Below, in pieces: positions 52,663 through 61,126 of a stretch of DNA of 64,000 nt. Position numbers and translations under genes: made by a program. The notes beneath the pieces are model-generated. The model was given only the letters and a program-made list of their open reading frames with translations, did not search any database and was not told where the DNA came from. Origin of the DNA: Polaribacter sp. Hel_I_88 (GTDB lineage: Bacteria > Bacteroidota > Bacteroidia > Flavobacteriales > Flavobacteriaceae); assembly GCF_000687935.1 (NCBI RefSeq), contig NZ_JHZZ01000001.1, forward strand, positions 2,440,001-2,504,000, given 5' to 3'. Within the stretch, counting starts at the first letter, position 1; each line of letters begins with the position of its first letter.

Positions 52663-53850
52663 ATGATCATAGAACCAAGAACAAGAGGCTTTATTTGTTT
52701 AACATCACATCCTATAGGTTGTGAGCAAAATGTTATCAACCAAATAGAGTATGTAAAATCTAAAGGAAAAATTGAAGGTGCAAAAAAAGTATTAGTTTTA
52801 GGAGCATCAACAGGTTTTGGCTTGGCATCAAGAATTACAAGTGCTTTTGGCTCTGATGCTGCAACCATTGGTGTTTTTTTCGATAAAGCACCAACAGAAG
52901 GAAGACCAGGTTCTCCAGGTTATTACAATACAGCAGCTTTTGAAAAGCAGGCTCATGCAGCAGGCTTATATGCAAAAAGTATCAATGGAGATGCTTTTTC
53001 AAACGAAATAAAACAAGAGGTTGTAAATCTAATTAAAGAAGATTTAGGACAAATTGATTTGGTAATTTACAGTTTAGCATCACCTGTTAGAACACATCCA
53101 GAAACAGGAAAACGTTACAAATCAGTTTTAAAACCTATTGGCGAAGTTTTTACTAATAAAACTGTCGATTTCCATACAGGAGTTGTGTCAGAAATATCTA
53201 TAAATCCTGCTGAAGGAGATGATATAGAAAATACAGTTACAGTAATGGGAGGTGAAGATTGGAAAATGTGGATAGACGCTTTACAAGCCGAAAATTTACT
53301 TGCAGAAGGAGCAACAACAGTTGCCTATTCTTACATTGGGCCAGATGTTACAAAACCTGTGTACAGAAATGGAACAATTGGCGCAGCAAAAGATCATTTA
53401 GAAGCAACTGCTTTTAAAATTACAGACGATTTAAAATCAATTGGAGGAAAAGCCTATGTTTCCGTTAATAAAGCTTTGGTAACACAAGCTAGTTCTGCAA
53501 TTCCTGTAATTCCATTATATATTTCATTACTTTTTAAAGTGATGAAAGAGAAGGAAATTCACGAAGGTTGTATTGAGCAAATTCAACGATTGTATAGTCA
53601 ACGTTTGTTTGGTGGCGATTTAGCTTTGGATGATAAAGGAAGAATTAGAGTTGATGACTGGGAAATGTATGATGATGTGCAAGCAGAAGTTGCTGAACTT
53701 TGGAAAAAAGCTACCACAGAAAATTTACCAGAAATAGGAGATTTAGAAGGCTATAGTGATGAGTTTTTTAACCTATTTGGGTTTAAAGTTCCTGGCGTAG
53801 ATTATGATGCTGATGTAAATGAGGTTGTTAAAATACCTAGCGAAAAATAA
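52663..53850 (+). CDS. fabV: Enoyl-ACP reductase FabV
   Basis: 395 residues, the FabV length. MIIEPRTRGFICLTSHPIG opens the family, the nucleotide motif is VLVLGASTGFGLASRI near 46, GVFFDKAPTEGRPGSPGYYN follows near 70, and the extended active site lies around YSYIGPDVTKPVYRNGTIG near 225. It reduces enoyl-ACP (or enoyl-CoA) with NADH in fatty-acid synthesis and typically confers triclosan resistance. It is followed by a terminator palindrome that is part of an inverted-repeat element. Confidence 0.95.
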   Translation: MIIEPRTRGFICLTSHPIGCEQNVINQIEYVKSKGKIEGAKKVLVLGASTGFGLASRITSAFGSDAATIGVFFDKAPTEGRPGSPGYYNTAAFEKQAHAAGLYAKSINGDAFSNEIKQEVVNLIKEDLGQIDLVIYSLASPVRTHPETGKRYKSVLKPIGEVFTNKTVDFHTGVVSEISINPAEGDDIENTVTVMGGEDWKMWIDALQAENLLAEGATTVAYSYIGPDVTKPVYRNGTIGAAKDHLEATAFKITDDLKSIGGKAYVSVNKALVTQASSAIPVIPLYISLLFKVMKEKEIHEGCIEQIQRLYSQRLFGGDLALDDKGRIRVDDWEMYDDVQAEVAELWKKATTENLPEIGDLEGYSDEFFNLFGFKVPGVDYDADVNEVVKIPSEK

Positions 53851-53861
53851 GTTTCAATTTT

Positions 53862-53957
53862 CCTGCAAGGTTTCCAAAACCTTGTAGGTATTTTTAATAT
53901 CAATACATAATTTATATTAAAACCTACAAGGTTAAAAAAGAGACCTTGCAGGTTTTT
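53862..53957. repeat. Inverted-repeat element with palindromic arms, also the fabV terminator
   Basis: The left arm (53862-53899) is a CCTGCAAGG...CCTTGTAGG hairpin with a T-rich tail, which should terminate fabV. The right arm (about 53911-53957) is its inverted copy, reading ACCTACAAGG...CCTTGCAGG. The whole 96 bp could fold as a four-armed cruciform. It lies between fabV and the following TTG-start gene. Confidence 0.75.
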
Positions 53958-53978
53958 AATTTTTTTGAATATAAAAAT

Positions 53979-54461
53979 TTGAAAGCATCAACAATTAAAC
54001 AGCTTAAAGACGAATTAACTCATAAAACTGCCAATGAGTTAAAAGAATTATGCTTACAATTGGCAAGATTTAAAGTTGAAAATAAAGAGTTACTCACTTA
54101 TTTGTTGTTTGAAGCACATGATGAAGAGCAATATGTAATTAATATTAAACTTTATATAGATGCTGAATTTGATGATATTGATACCAAAAATGGGTATTAT
54201 GTTAGGAAAAAAATCAGAAAAATTTTAACTTCTTGCAAAAAGTTTATTCGTTTTTCTAAGAAAAAAGAAACGGAAGCTGAAATATTATTACATTTTTCAA
54301 AAAAGCTAAAAAATTACAATCCTTATTTTAAAAGGAGTAATCGTTTGCAAAATATATTTGCAACACAAATAAAAATGGCAAAAAATGCTATTGATAAATT
54401 GCATGAAGATTTGCAATACGATTATCAATTAGAACTTGATACAATTTTAGACAATGACTAA
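53979..54461 (+). CDS. Conserved hypothetical protein, first of a pair
   Basis: 160 residues from a TTG at 53979 (MKASTIKQLKDELTHKT). A longer frame from 53946 would start inside the repeat element's right arm, so that start is rejected. The sequence is mostly helical (FKVENKELLTYLLFEAHDE, IRKILTSCKKFIRFSKKKE), basic and cytoplasmic. No family is recognised. It overlaps the next gene by 8 bp. Confidence 0.6.
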   Translation: MKASTIKQLKDELTHKTANELKELCLQLARFKVENKELLTYLLFEAHDEEQYVINIKLYIDAEFDDIDTKNGYYVRKKIRKILTSCKKFIRFSKKKETEAEILLHFSKKLKNYNPYFKRSNRLQNIFATQIKMAKNAIDKLHEDLQYDYQLELDTILDND

Positions 54462-54810
54462 AGAAAGACCTGTAATAAAGAAGATTATCAAAGAAAATAT
54501 GTCAGATTTTGAATTGTTTCAGAACACAACAATTCGTCCGATTATTAAAATGCAACATGAATTATTGTTAGCTTTTTTAAATAGTTATTTGAAAAAAAGA
54601 AAAATAGATTTTTCAAGTATTTCCGAAGAAAAAAAGAAGCTAAAAATTAAATCTATTTTAGAAAAAGATATTCAATTTAGAAATATGGTTTTAGGGAGTA
54701 TTCTTGGACATTTTTCTGTAGATGAATATAAAGAATATTACACAAACGCTTCTGAAATGAATAGAAGAATTATAAAGATTACCATTCAGAGATATCAAGA
54801 TAGTTTTTAA
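54454..54810 (+). CDS. Conserved hypothetical protein, second of a pair
   Basis: 118 residues, all-helical, basic and cytoplasmic. The 8-bp overlap with the previous gene suggests the products act together. KERPVIKKIIKENMSDFELF at the start and ASEMNRRIIKITIQRYQDSF at the end resemble other flavobacterial hypotheticals of unknown role. A hairpin follows the stop. Confidence 0.6.
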   Translation: MTKERPVIKKIIKENMSDFELFQNTTIRPIIKMQHELLLAFLNSYLKKRKIDFSSISEEKKKLKIKSILEKDIQFRNMVLGSILGHFSVDEYKEYYTNASEMNRRIIKITIQRYQDSF

Positions 54811-54817
54811 AATATAA

Positions 54818-54845
54818 GAAACCACTACAGTTAAGTAGTGGTTTC
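54818..54845 (+). terminator. Hairpin after the hypothetical pair
   Basis: GAAACCACTAC (54818-54828) pairs perfectly with 54835-54845 around a 6-base loop. It lacks a T tail, so termination is uncertain. A second hairpin, with stem TTTTCGTA/TACGAAAA, lies at 54878-54898. Confidence 0.55.
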
Positions 54846-55040
54846 CAATCAATCAACCAAAAAACTTCTTTTCATTGTTTTCGTATGTACTACGAAAAAA
54901 ACTTTAGAGAAGTAAACTATTTATTTTACAATAACTAACTTCATTACAAAGATAATTATTATTTGTTTAATATTATGTTAAAATAAGTAAACACTAAATA
55001 AGATTAATTTATTGATTACATAATATTTATTTATGCTTTT

Positions 55041-55625
55041 TTATTCTGGCATTACAACTGTGTCAATAGCATGTATAATTCCATTTGAAGCTTCAACATC
55101 TGTCATTACAACTGTAGATGTATTTCCTTTAGCATCTGTTAAAATTACTTTTCCATCCATTAATGATGCTGTCAACATTTCACCTTGAACAGTTTTTACT
55201 TCAAACTTTCCATTGTTATCGTTAATTGCTCCTATAACAGCTTCTGCATTAAATTTTCCAGAAACAACGTGATAAGTTAATATCGATGTCAACGTTTCTT
55301 TGTTTTCTGGTTTTAATAAACTTTCAACAGTTCCTTCTGGTAATTTACCAAATGCATCATTTACTGGTGCAAAGACTGTAAAAGGACCTTCGCTACTTAA
55401 AGTACCAACTAAATCAGCTGCTTTTACTGCTGCTACTAATGTTGTAAAGTTATCGTTTGAAACTGCAACATCTACGATAGTACCCACTGTTTCAATTTCT
55501 TCCTCATCTTGAGATTCCATTTCAGTTTCAACTTCTGCTTCTTTTTTCTCTTTAGAGTCTACACAACTATAAGTAGTTATTAATGATACCATCAATAATA
55601 ATGTAATAAATTTTTTAATTTTCAT
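55041..55625 (-). CDS. Fasciclin domain lipoprotein
   Basis: 194 residues. The leader ends in a lipobox-like TTYSC. A short acidic linker (EKKEAEVETEMESQDEEE) is followed by one fasciclin (FAS1) domain from about 50: FTTLVAAVKAADLVGTL, the H1 motif FTVFAPVNDAFGKLP near 85, ILTYHVVSGKF near 118 and NGIIHAIDTVVMP at the end (H2). It lies in the periplasm or on the surface; such domains mediate adhesion or matrix binding. A -7 box is at 55650-55657. Confidence 0.9.
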   Translation of the reverse strand: MKIKKFITLLLMVSLITTYSCVDSKEKKEAEVETEMESQDEEEIETVGTIVDVAVSNDNFTTLVAAVKAADLVGTLSSEGPFTVFAPVNDAFGKLPEGTVESLLKPENKETLTSILTYHVVSGKFNAEAVIGAINDNNGKFEVKTVQGEMLTASLMDGKVILTDAKGNTSTVVMTDVEASNGIIHAIDTVVMPE

Positions 55626-55649
55626 TTCGATTAGTTTTTAAATTCTCTA

Positions 55650-55657
55650 CAAAGTTA
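55650..55657 (-). promoter_or_regulatory. -7 box for the fasciclin gene
   Basis: Plus-strand CAAAGTTA reads TAACTTTG on the minus strand, 24 bp before the ATG at 55625. Confidence 0.5.
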
Positions 55658-55721
55658 AATGAGTTTTAAGGATAATTTGTTTAATAAAATGTTAAAAAAA
55701 ATAAACATCTATATCTATATC

Positions 55722-55754
55722 AAAAAAAAACCACTTTTTCAAAAAAAGTGGTTT
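55722..55754 (-). terminator. Terminator of the terC-like gene
   Basis: AAACCACTTTTT pairs with AAAAAAAGTGGTTT around one or a few bases; the A-run at 55722-55730 is a T-run on the minus strand, just downstream of the TerC gene. Confidence 0.8.
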
Positions 55755-55774
55755 ATCATTTAAAGGTAAAATTT

Positions 55775-56566
55775 TTATTTTTTTGCTAATAATTTTTTCT
55801 GATATTTTCCTTGTACAACATCCGTAATTATTAAAATAACAATTACAAAGTAGAATGTAGTTTTGCTCATTGGTACAATCTCATTTCCGAATATTTTAAT
55901 GTGTGCTAAATGGCCACCTTCCGTAATTAACATAATACCCACTATAAAAAGAATAAACAATCCTAACACTTCATACATTCTGTTTTTTGCTAAAAATGAT
56001 GATACTCTATCTGCTAAAAACAACATCAATAAACCACTAACAATAATAGCAATGGCCATAATTATAAAAGCGGTTGTAGCGTTTTCAATTTCACTTGTTA
56101 AACCAATAGCTGCTAAAATGGAATCGAAAGAAAAAACTAAATTCATAATTATAATGCTTACTATAGCTGCATTTGCTGTCTTTTTACTTCTTGTGTCTAC
56201 CATTTCTGAATTCTCTAAATCAGGCGTTCCAATCATGTGCCAAATTTCTTTAATGGCTGTGTAAATTATAAATCCACCACCTAAAAGTACAATAATGCTA
56301 TGCCCATTAAACGCAAATTTTAAAACATTTTCAATTTCACCCGTTAAAAAGGAAAAAGGTTCTTTAAAATAATCGATAATAGAAACTAATAAGAATAACA
56401 AAATGATTCTTAAAACAATAGCAACTAAAATACCAACTTTACGAACTCTTTTTTGCTCAATTTCTGGTGCTTTTTTAGACTCTAATGATATGTACAGTAA
56501 GTTATCGAAACCAAGAACGGCTTGTAATAACACTAACATTAATAAGGTAAAAATATTTTCTAACAT
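55775..56566 (-). CDS. TerC family integral membrane protein
   Basis: 263 residues with about seven transmembrane segments. The family pattern is clear in LLQAVLGFDNLLYISLES near residue 15 and NLVFSFDSILAAIGLTSE near 140, where the conserved acidic residues bind metal. TerC proteins are linked to tellurite resistance and to metal (for example manganese) efflux or metalation of exported enzymes. Its role here is uncertain. A promoter box is at 56592-56599, and a terminator follows the gene. Confidence 0.88.
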   Translation of the reverse strand: MLENIFTLLMLVLLQAVLGFDNLLYISLESKKAPEIEQKRVRKVGILVAIVLRIILLFLLVSIIDYFKEPFSFLTGEIENVLKFAFNGHSIIVLLGGGFIIYTAIKEIWHMIGTPDLENSEMVDTRSKKTANAAIVSIIIMNLVFSFDSILAAIGLTSEIENATTAFIIMAIAIIVSGLLMLFLADRVSSFLAKNRMYEVLGLFILFIVGIMLITEGGHLAHIKIFGNEIVPMSKTTFYFVIVILIITDVVQGKYQKKLLAKK

Positions 56567-56591
56567 ATTTTATTTTTTTGGTTGATAGGTT

Positions 56592-56622
56592 CAAAGATAT
56601 TTTTTCATTCTTTAGTAAACAA
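56592..56622 (-). promoter_or_regulatory. Promoter of the terC-like gene
   Basis: Plus-strand CAAAGATA (56592-56599) reads TATCTTTG, and CAA at 56620-56622 gives a TTG -33 core after 20 bp. Confidence 0.55.
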
Positions 56623-56656
56623 TTTTTATTGCTCTAAATTTAAACTCATTTCAGTT

Positions 56657-57424
56657 TTACAAAAGAACTTTCCATAAAATGCGAATACTTACAAAAGCAA
56701 TTAAAATAGCAGTTGCTTTTTTTAGTTGAATAGGAGTTAAAAATTTATGACTAATTCTACTTCCTATTTGTCCGCCAATTAATACGCTAATTAATAAAGT
56801 TGATGTTAAGCTCCAATCTATTATAAAATCAGGATTTGAATATTGACCAATAAGGCCTGCTATAGAATTTACTAAAATAAAAAAACTGGCAGTTGCAGCA
56901 ATTTTTTTAGGAGTATCCCAATTAGCAAGATGTAAAAGAGGTGCTAAAAAAATGCCTCCACCAATTCCAACCATTCCAGAAATAAAGCCAATGATGCCTC
57001 CATAACTTGCGTTTTTTATAGGATTGATATTGATGTTTTTTTCATCCGAAGAAATAATACGTTTGGAAAGCCACATAGTGATTGCAGCAAATAAAAGGGT
57101 AAAACCTAAAAGAATAAAGAAAAATTGCTGACTTATTTTTAAATAGCCGCCTAAAAAAGCCAAAGGAATACTTAAGAATACTAAAGGGATTATTTTTTTA
57201 AAATCAATTTCTTTTTGTTGGTAAAACAGCAGAACATTTCCTGTAACCACAACAATATTACAAAGTAAAGAAGTTGCTCTTATTTGTGTAAAAGCAATTC
57301 CTGTTAGCGCTAAAATGGCTAAATAACTTGAGCCACCTCCAAAACCAACAGAAGAATATAAAATGGCAACTGTAAAAAAAAGAATGATAATGTGCCAGTT
57401 TTGTAATAATATATCTAAAATCAA
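56657..57424 (-). CDS. TauE/SafE family sulfite/anion exporter
   Basis: 255 residues with about eight transmembrane segments and the family's repeated glycine motifs: SVGFGGGSSYLAILALTGI near residue 26 and GFISGMVGIGGGIFLAPLL near 146. It is probably an inner-membrane exporter of sulfite or organosulfur anions; the substrate cannot be read from sequence. It is a lone gene, separated from the TerC gene by 90 bp. Confidence 0.87.
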   Translation of the reverse strand: MILDILLQNWHIIILFFTVAILYSSVGFGGGSSYLAILALTGIAFTQIRATSLLCNIVVVTGNVLLFYQQKEIDFKKIIPLVFLSIPLAFLGGYLKISQQFFFILLGFTLLFAAITMWLSKRIISSDEKNININPIKNASYGGIIGFISGMVGIGGGIFLAPLLHLANWDTPKKIAATASFFILVNSIAGLIGQYSNPDFIIDWSLTSTLLISVLIGGQIGSRISHKFLTPIQLKKATAILIAFVSIRILWKVLL

Positions 57425-57773
57425 GAAAATAGAATTATAATTTTTTTTAAGTTTTGAGTCTTTTGATTAAGTTCTGAATTCAAAATGTTTAAACTAAGAG
57501 ATAAAAATATGCTATTTAATTTAATTTGCTGATTATATAAACTAATCTTTTCAATCCCTTATTTTTTGATTGTTTTTACTGTCTTGTATTTGCTCGCTTA
57601 AAATCAACTAGACATTAAAAAAACCTTTTCATATCTTAAACGGATTTAAAATGAATTGGATATTTAAAACCTGACAGGTCTTTTACATTTGATTACTTTT
57701 GTTAATATGTCACACTTCTTTTCATTGGCATGTATATTGACATTACCATATATACAAAACACAAACAATTTAA
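57425..57773. other. Intergenic region between divergent genes
   Basis: About 350 bp without a gene. The only notable item is an ACCTGACAGGT motif near 57669, a half copy of the terminator palindrome at 28222. No clear promoter box could be identified on either strand. Confidence 0.5.
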
Positions 57774-59540
57774 ATGCAACATCTAAAAGAATCAACATCA
57801 AATAAATCAAAACCAAAAGTAACTTTAAAACAGGCTTTTAAGACCATTATTTGGCCAAGAAGAGGTATTGTTTTTGTTGGGTTAATTTTAATAATCATAA
57901 GAAGTTTGGCTGGTTTTGTACTTCCATTACAAAGTAAAGTTTTGTTAGACGAAGTTGTGCCAAATAACGATATTAATCAATTATATACGTTAATATTAAT
58001 TGTAATTGGTGCAATTTTGGTGCAAGCAATCACATCATTTTTATTGACAAAAGTATTGAGTATTCAAGCACAATATTTAATATCAGAATTAAGAGCGCAA
58101 GTGCAAAAGAAAGTGTTGTCTTTACCCATCAGTTTTTTTGATAGCACAAAATCTGGAGCATTAGTTTCTAGAATTATGAGCGATGTTGAAGGTGTAAGAA
58201 ACTTAATTGGTACAGGTTTAGTACAATTAATTGGAGGTTCGTTCACAGCAATTTTAACGCTGGTTATTTTATTAAGAATGAATGTCTGGATGACACTTTT
58301 CACCTTTGTTCCTTTATCAATCTTTGGTTTAATTGCTTTAAAATCATTTAAATATATAAGACCAATTTTTAGAGCAAGAGGAAAAATAAATGCAGAAGTT
58401 AAAGGACGTTTAACAGAAACTTTAGGTGGAATTAGAGTTATAAAAGCTTTTAATGCAGAAGAGCAAGAAACTAAAATATTTGAAGAAGGTGTAGAAAATA
58501 TTTATCAGAATGTAAAAAAGAGCATGACTGCAACTGCAATAATGACGAGTTCATCAACATTTCTGATTGGGTTGGCAACAACTGGAGTTATGGGAATTGG
58601 TGGTTATTATATGATGCAAGGCACCTTAACTTTCGGAGATTTTATTCAATTTACATTTCTATTAGCTTTTATGGTGGCTCCAATTGTGCAAATGAGCAAT
58701 ATTGGAAGTCAACTTACAGAAGCTTTAGCTGGTTTGGACAGAACAGAAGAGTTAATGAATATGACTGCTGAAGAAGATAATGAAAACAGAACAATAGAGT
58801 TAGATAAGATCGATGGAGAAATTATTTTTGATGATGTTTCATTTGCATACGAAGAAAATAAAGAAGTTTTACACAACATTAATTTTCAAGTTCCTGCAGG
58901 TTCTGTAACAGCTTTGGTTGGGAGTTCTGGTTCTGGGAAATCTACAATAGCAGGGTTGTCAGCCACTTTTTTGAATCCGAAATCGGGTACAATTACCATT
59001 GACAATCAAGATATGTCTAAAGTAAAACTGTCTAGTTATCGTAAATATTTAGGTGTGGTTTTACAAGATGAGTTTTTGTTCGAAGGCACAATTAGAGCAA
59101 ATATTATGTTCCCAAGACCAAATGCTACAGAAGAAGAATTACAAAATGCAGTAAACGCTTCTTATGTAAACGAATTTACAGACAGATTTGACAAAGGTTT
59201 AGATACGTTAATTGGTGAAAGAGGCGTAAAATTATCTGGAGGACAAAGACAACGTTTGGCAATTGCAAGAGCAATTTTGGCAGATCCAAAAATTATTATT
59301 TTAGATGAAGCAACTTCTAGTTTAGATACCGAAAGTGAATCATTAATTCAAAAAAGTTTATCAGAATTGGTAAAAGATAGAACTACAATTGTAATTGCTC
59401 ACAGGTTAAGTACCATTAAAAAAGCAGATCAAATTTTGGTAATTGAAGCTGGTAAAATTGCAGAAAGAGGAACGCATGATGAGCTAATCGAAGCAAAAGG
59501 CAGGTATTTTGATTTGTATACCTATCAATCTAAAATCTAA
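57774..59540 (+). CDS. ABC exporter (fused permease and ATPase)
   Basis: 588 residues, half of a homodimeric exporter. Six transmembrane helices (about 30-330) precede the ATPase domain: Walker A ALVGSSGSGKST near 383, Q-loop VLQDEFLFEGT, signature KLSGGQRQRLAIARAILAD near 487, Walker B IIILDEATSSLD and the switch histidine in IVIAHRLSTIKKA near 545. It resembles lipid A or multidrug exporters such as MsbA; the cargo is unknown. It stands alone and is not cotranscribed with the next gene. Confidence 0.92.
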   Translation: MQHLKESTSNKSKPKVTLKQAFKTIIWPRRGIVFVGLILIIIRSLAGFVLPLQSKVLLDEVVPNNDINQLYTLILIVIGAILVQAITSFLLTKVLSIQAQYLISELRAQVQKKVLSLPISFFDSTKSGALVSRIMSDVEGVRNLIGTGLVQLIGGSFTAILTLVILLRMNVWMTLFTFVPLSIFGLIALKSFKYIRPIFRARGKINAEVKGRLTETLGGIRVIKAFNAEEQETKIFEEGVENIYQNVKKSMTATAIMTSSSTFLIGLATTGVMGIGGYYMMQGTLTFGDFIQFTFLLAFMVAPIVQMSNIGSQLTEALAGLDRTEELMNMTAEEDNENRTIELDKIDGEIIFDDVSFAYEENKEVLHNINFQVPAGSVTALVGSSGSGKSTIAGLSATFLNPKSGTITIDNQDMSKVKLSSYRKYLGVVLQDEFLFEGTIRANIMFPRPNATEEELQNAVNASYVNEFTDRFDKGLDTLIGERGVKLSGGQRQRLAIARAILADPKIIILDEATSSLDTESESLIQKSLSELVKDRTTIVIAHRLSTIKKADQILVIEAGKIAERGTHDELIEAKGRYFDLYTYQSKI

Positions 59541-59557
59541 AAATAAATATTTTTTTT

Positions 59558-59639
59558 GGGCGTTTTAACGGGCTTTCAGCACTCGCTTTTTTTCTGAAAA
59601 AGAAAAAAGAGCTCAAACAAATGCTTCAATCCCTAACGC
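59558..59639. repeat. Flavobacterial GGGCGTT intergenic motif
   Basis: GGGCGTTTTAACGGGCTTTC, a hairpin of T-rich and A-rich arms (59585-59612), and CAATCCCTAACGC at the end form a pattern I recognise as common between genes in Flavobacteriaceae. It lies just after the ABC exporter stop, so it may serve as its terminator. Confidence 0.6.
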
Positions 59640-59733
59640 AATCACTCAATATAAATATTCACATTTTATTTTTGTAATATTTATAGACTAAAACCGACTT
59701 TGTCATCAAATAAAAATCAAATTAAACCAAAAA

Positions 59734-60510
59734 ATGAAAAAATTCATCTTATTAGTAATTACAATTACCATAGTTTCTTGTAAAAACGATCCTAAAAAAA
59801 AATCTTCTAACAAAGAAGAAGTTAAAGACACCAAAGAAGTAAAAAAAGAAAATTTTCCAAAAGAATTAGGAAAAGTTTTTCAAGCTCATGGAGGTATAAA
59901 TGCTTGGAGAAAAGCACAAGTTTTATCTTTTAATAAAGGAGAAGAAGTACACACAACAGATTTAAAATCAAGAAAAATAGTCGTAAATCACCCAAAATAT
60001 TCTTTAGGTTTCGATGGCAAAGTAATTTGGTTAAGTGAAGACGAAAAAGGAGTTTTTAAAGGAAATCCTGAGTTTTATTACAACTTGTATTTCTACTTTT
60101 ATGCAATGCCTTTTGTATTGGCAGATGATGGAATTATTTACGAAAAAGTAAACGCAATTTCTTTTGAAGGAACAGATTTTCCTGGTTACAAAATATCTTA
60201 CCAAGCCAATGTTGGGACTTCTCCTGATGATAATTATATTGTGTATTACAATCCAAAAAGTTATCAAATGGAATGGTTGGCCTACACTGTTACTTTTAAC
60301 TCAAAAGAGCCAAGTGAAAACTACAATCTAATTAAATACAACAAGTGGGAAAACGTAAACGGATTAGTTTTACCAAAAGAAATTACTTGGTATAAAAAAG
60401 ACGATGCTGGAAACCCAACTGAACCTGCAAGACCTGCAACCGAATTTACGTTGCCATTAATTAGTCAAGCAAAATTAGCAGATTCTTTTTATGAAAAGCC
60501 TAGTGAATAA
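59734..60510 (+). CDS. DUF6503-like lipoprotein
   Basis: 258 residues. The lipobox is TIVSC near residue 16, followed by a Lys/Glu-rich linker (about 19-45). The mature domain, with AHGGINAWRKAQVLSF near 51, FDGKVIWLSED near 93 and YDNIVYYNPKSYQMEW-type strands, resembles DUF6503 beta-rich proteins, whose role is unknown (possibly a lipocalin- or LolA-like fold). TATTTTTG at 59667-59674 may be a -7 box, 59 bp upstream of the start. Confidence 0.75.
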   Translation: MKKFILLVITITIVSCKNDPKKKSSNKEEVKDTKEVKKENFPKELGKVFQAHGGINAWRKAQVLSFNKGEEVHTTDLKSRKIVVNHPKYSLGFDGKVIWLSEDEKGVFKGNPEFYYNLYFYFYAMPFVLADDGIIYEKVNAISFEGTDFPGYKISYQANVGTSPDDNYIVYYNPKSYQMEWLAYTVTFNSKEPSENYNLIKYNKWENVNGLVLPKEITWYKKDDAGNPTEPARPATEFTLPLISQAKLADSFYEKPSE

Positions 60511-60623
60511 GTTGACAGTTTTCAGTTGCAGTAAAACAGTTAGTTTGTTTGTGGTAAAATAAGTTGGTAGTTTTTTGCAGTAAATCAGTCCAGAAGTTTC
60601 TATTTATAATTGAAAATTTCACA

Positions 60624-60649
60624 TGTCTCCTTGAGCGCAGTCGAAAGGT
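60624..60649. repeat. Single-arm copy of the GAGCGCAGTCGAAA repeat
   Basis: These 26 bases are the exact reverse complement of 16747-16772. No partner arm is found here, so it is a solo end. Confidence 0.8.
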
Positions 60650-60680
60650 TTTTTAACTTTACAAATTTGTATTAAATTCT

Positions 60681-60934
60681 CTATTCTATCCAGTTTGATA
60701 AATACTCAAAAATTTTATTATATACAGAAACATAATATTCATGAAACCTTGAAAGCAATACGTTTTCAAGGTTTTTTGTGTCTTTTAAAATTGATAAATC
60801 AAAGAGTTTAATAGCATCAACTTCTTCAACTTGAATTTTTAATGTTGAAACATCAACTTTTAATTCTGCAATAAAAACATGATGATGTTCATTATCTTGA
60901 ATTCCGTTTTACCATTTTCTTTTCCGATTTTCAG
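60681..60934 (-). pseudogene. Decayed C-terminal fragment of a NUDIX hydrolase
   Basis: Reading the minus strand, the frame ends at the TAG at 60683-60681 and encodes an 80-residue segment resembling a NUDIX hydrolase C-terminus (DNEHHHVFIAELKVDVS at its start). Just upstream the frame is stopped by a TAA, but the segment KIGKENGKTEF continues in the next frame, as if one base is missing near 60900. No Nudix box or start remains. Confidence 0.65.
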
Positions 60935-61100
60935 TTTTTTTTATTTTGCTTTTTAAATCAAAATTAATTAATTTTTATTTTTTTTAAAATTGTAGATGAG
61001 GATAAATTAACTAATAAAACCTTTGTTTAAGATAACAAGGCTGTAAAATTGCAGTAATTAATTTGTCGCATATTTACAGTTTTATCCTTTTTAGTTATCT

Positions 61101-61108
61101 TATTTTTG
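61101..61108 (+). promoter_or_regulatory. -7 box for the large surface protein gene
   Basis: TATTTTTG at 61101-61108, 18 bp before the ATG at 61127. No TTTG box at a normal distance. Confidence 0.5.
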
Positions 61109-61126
61109 GTTTTAAAATTTACAATT

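Larger units (their letters stand above)
60511..61126. other. Intergenic region with a repeat and a pseudogene
   Basis: About 615 bp. It contains a shared 26-bp sequence (60624-60649) and a decayed NUDIX fragment (60681-60934). Two near copies of GCAGTAAA-CAGT at about 60527 and 60579 form a degenerate repeat. The rest is AT-rich. Confidence 0.6.

Noticed and set aside
53946..53978. A start for the hypothetical gene inside the palindromic repeat
   Set aside because: The codons are part of the repeat arm; the TTG at 53979 gives a more natural N-terminus.
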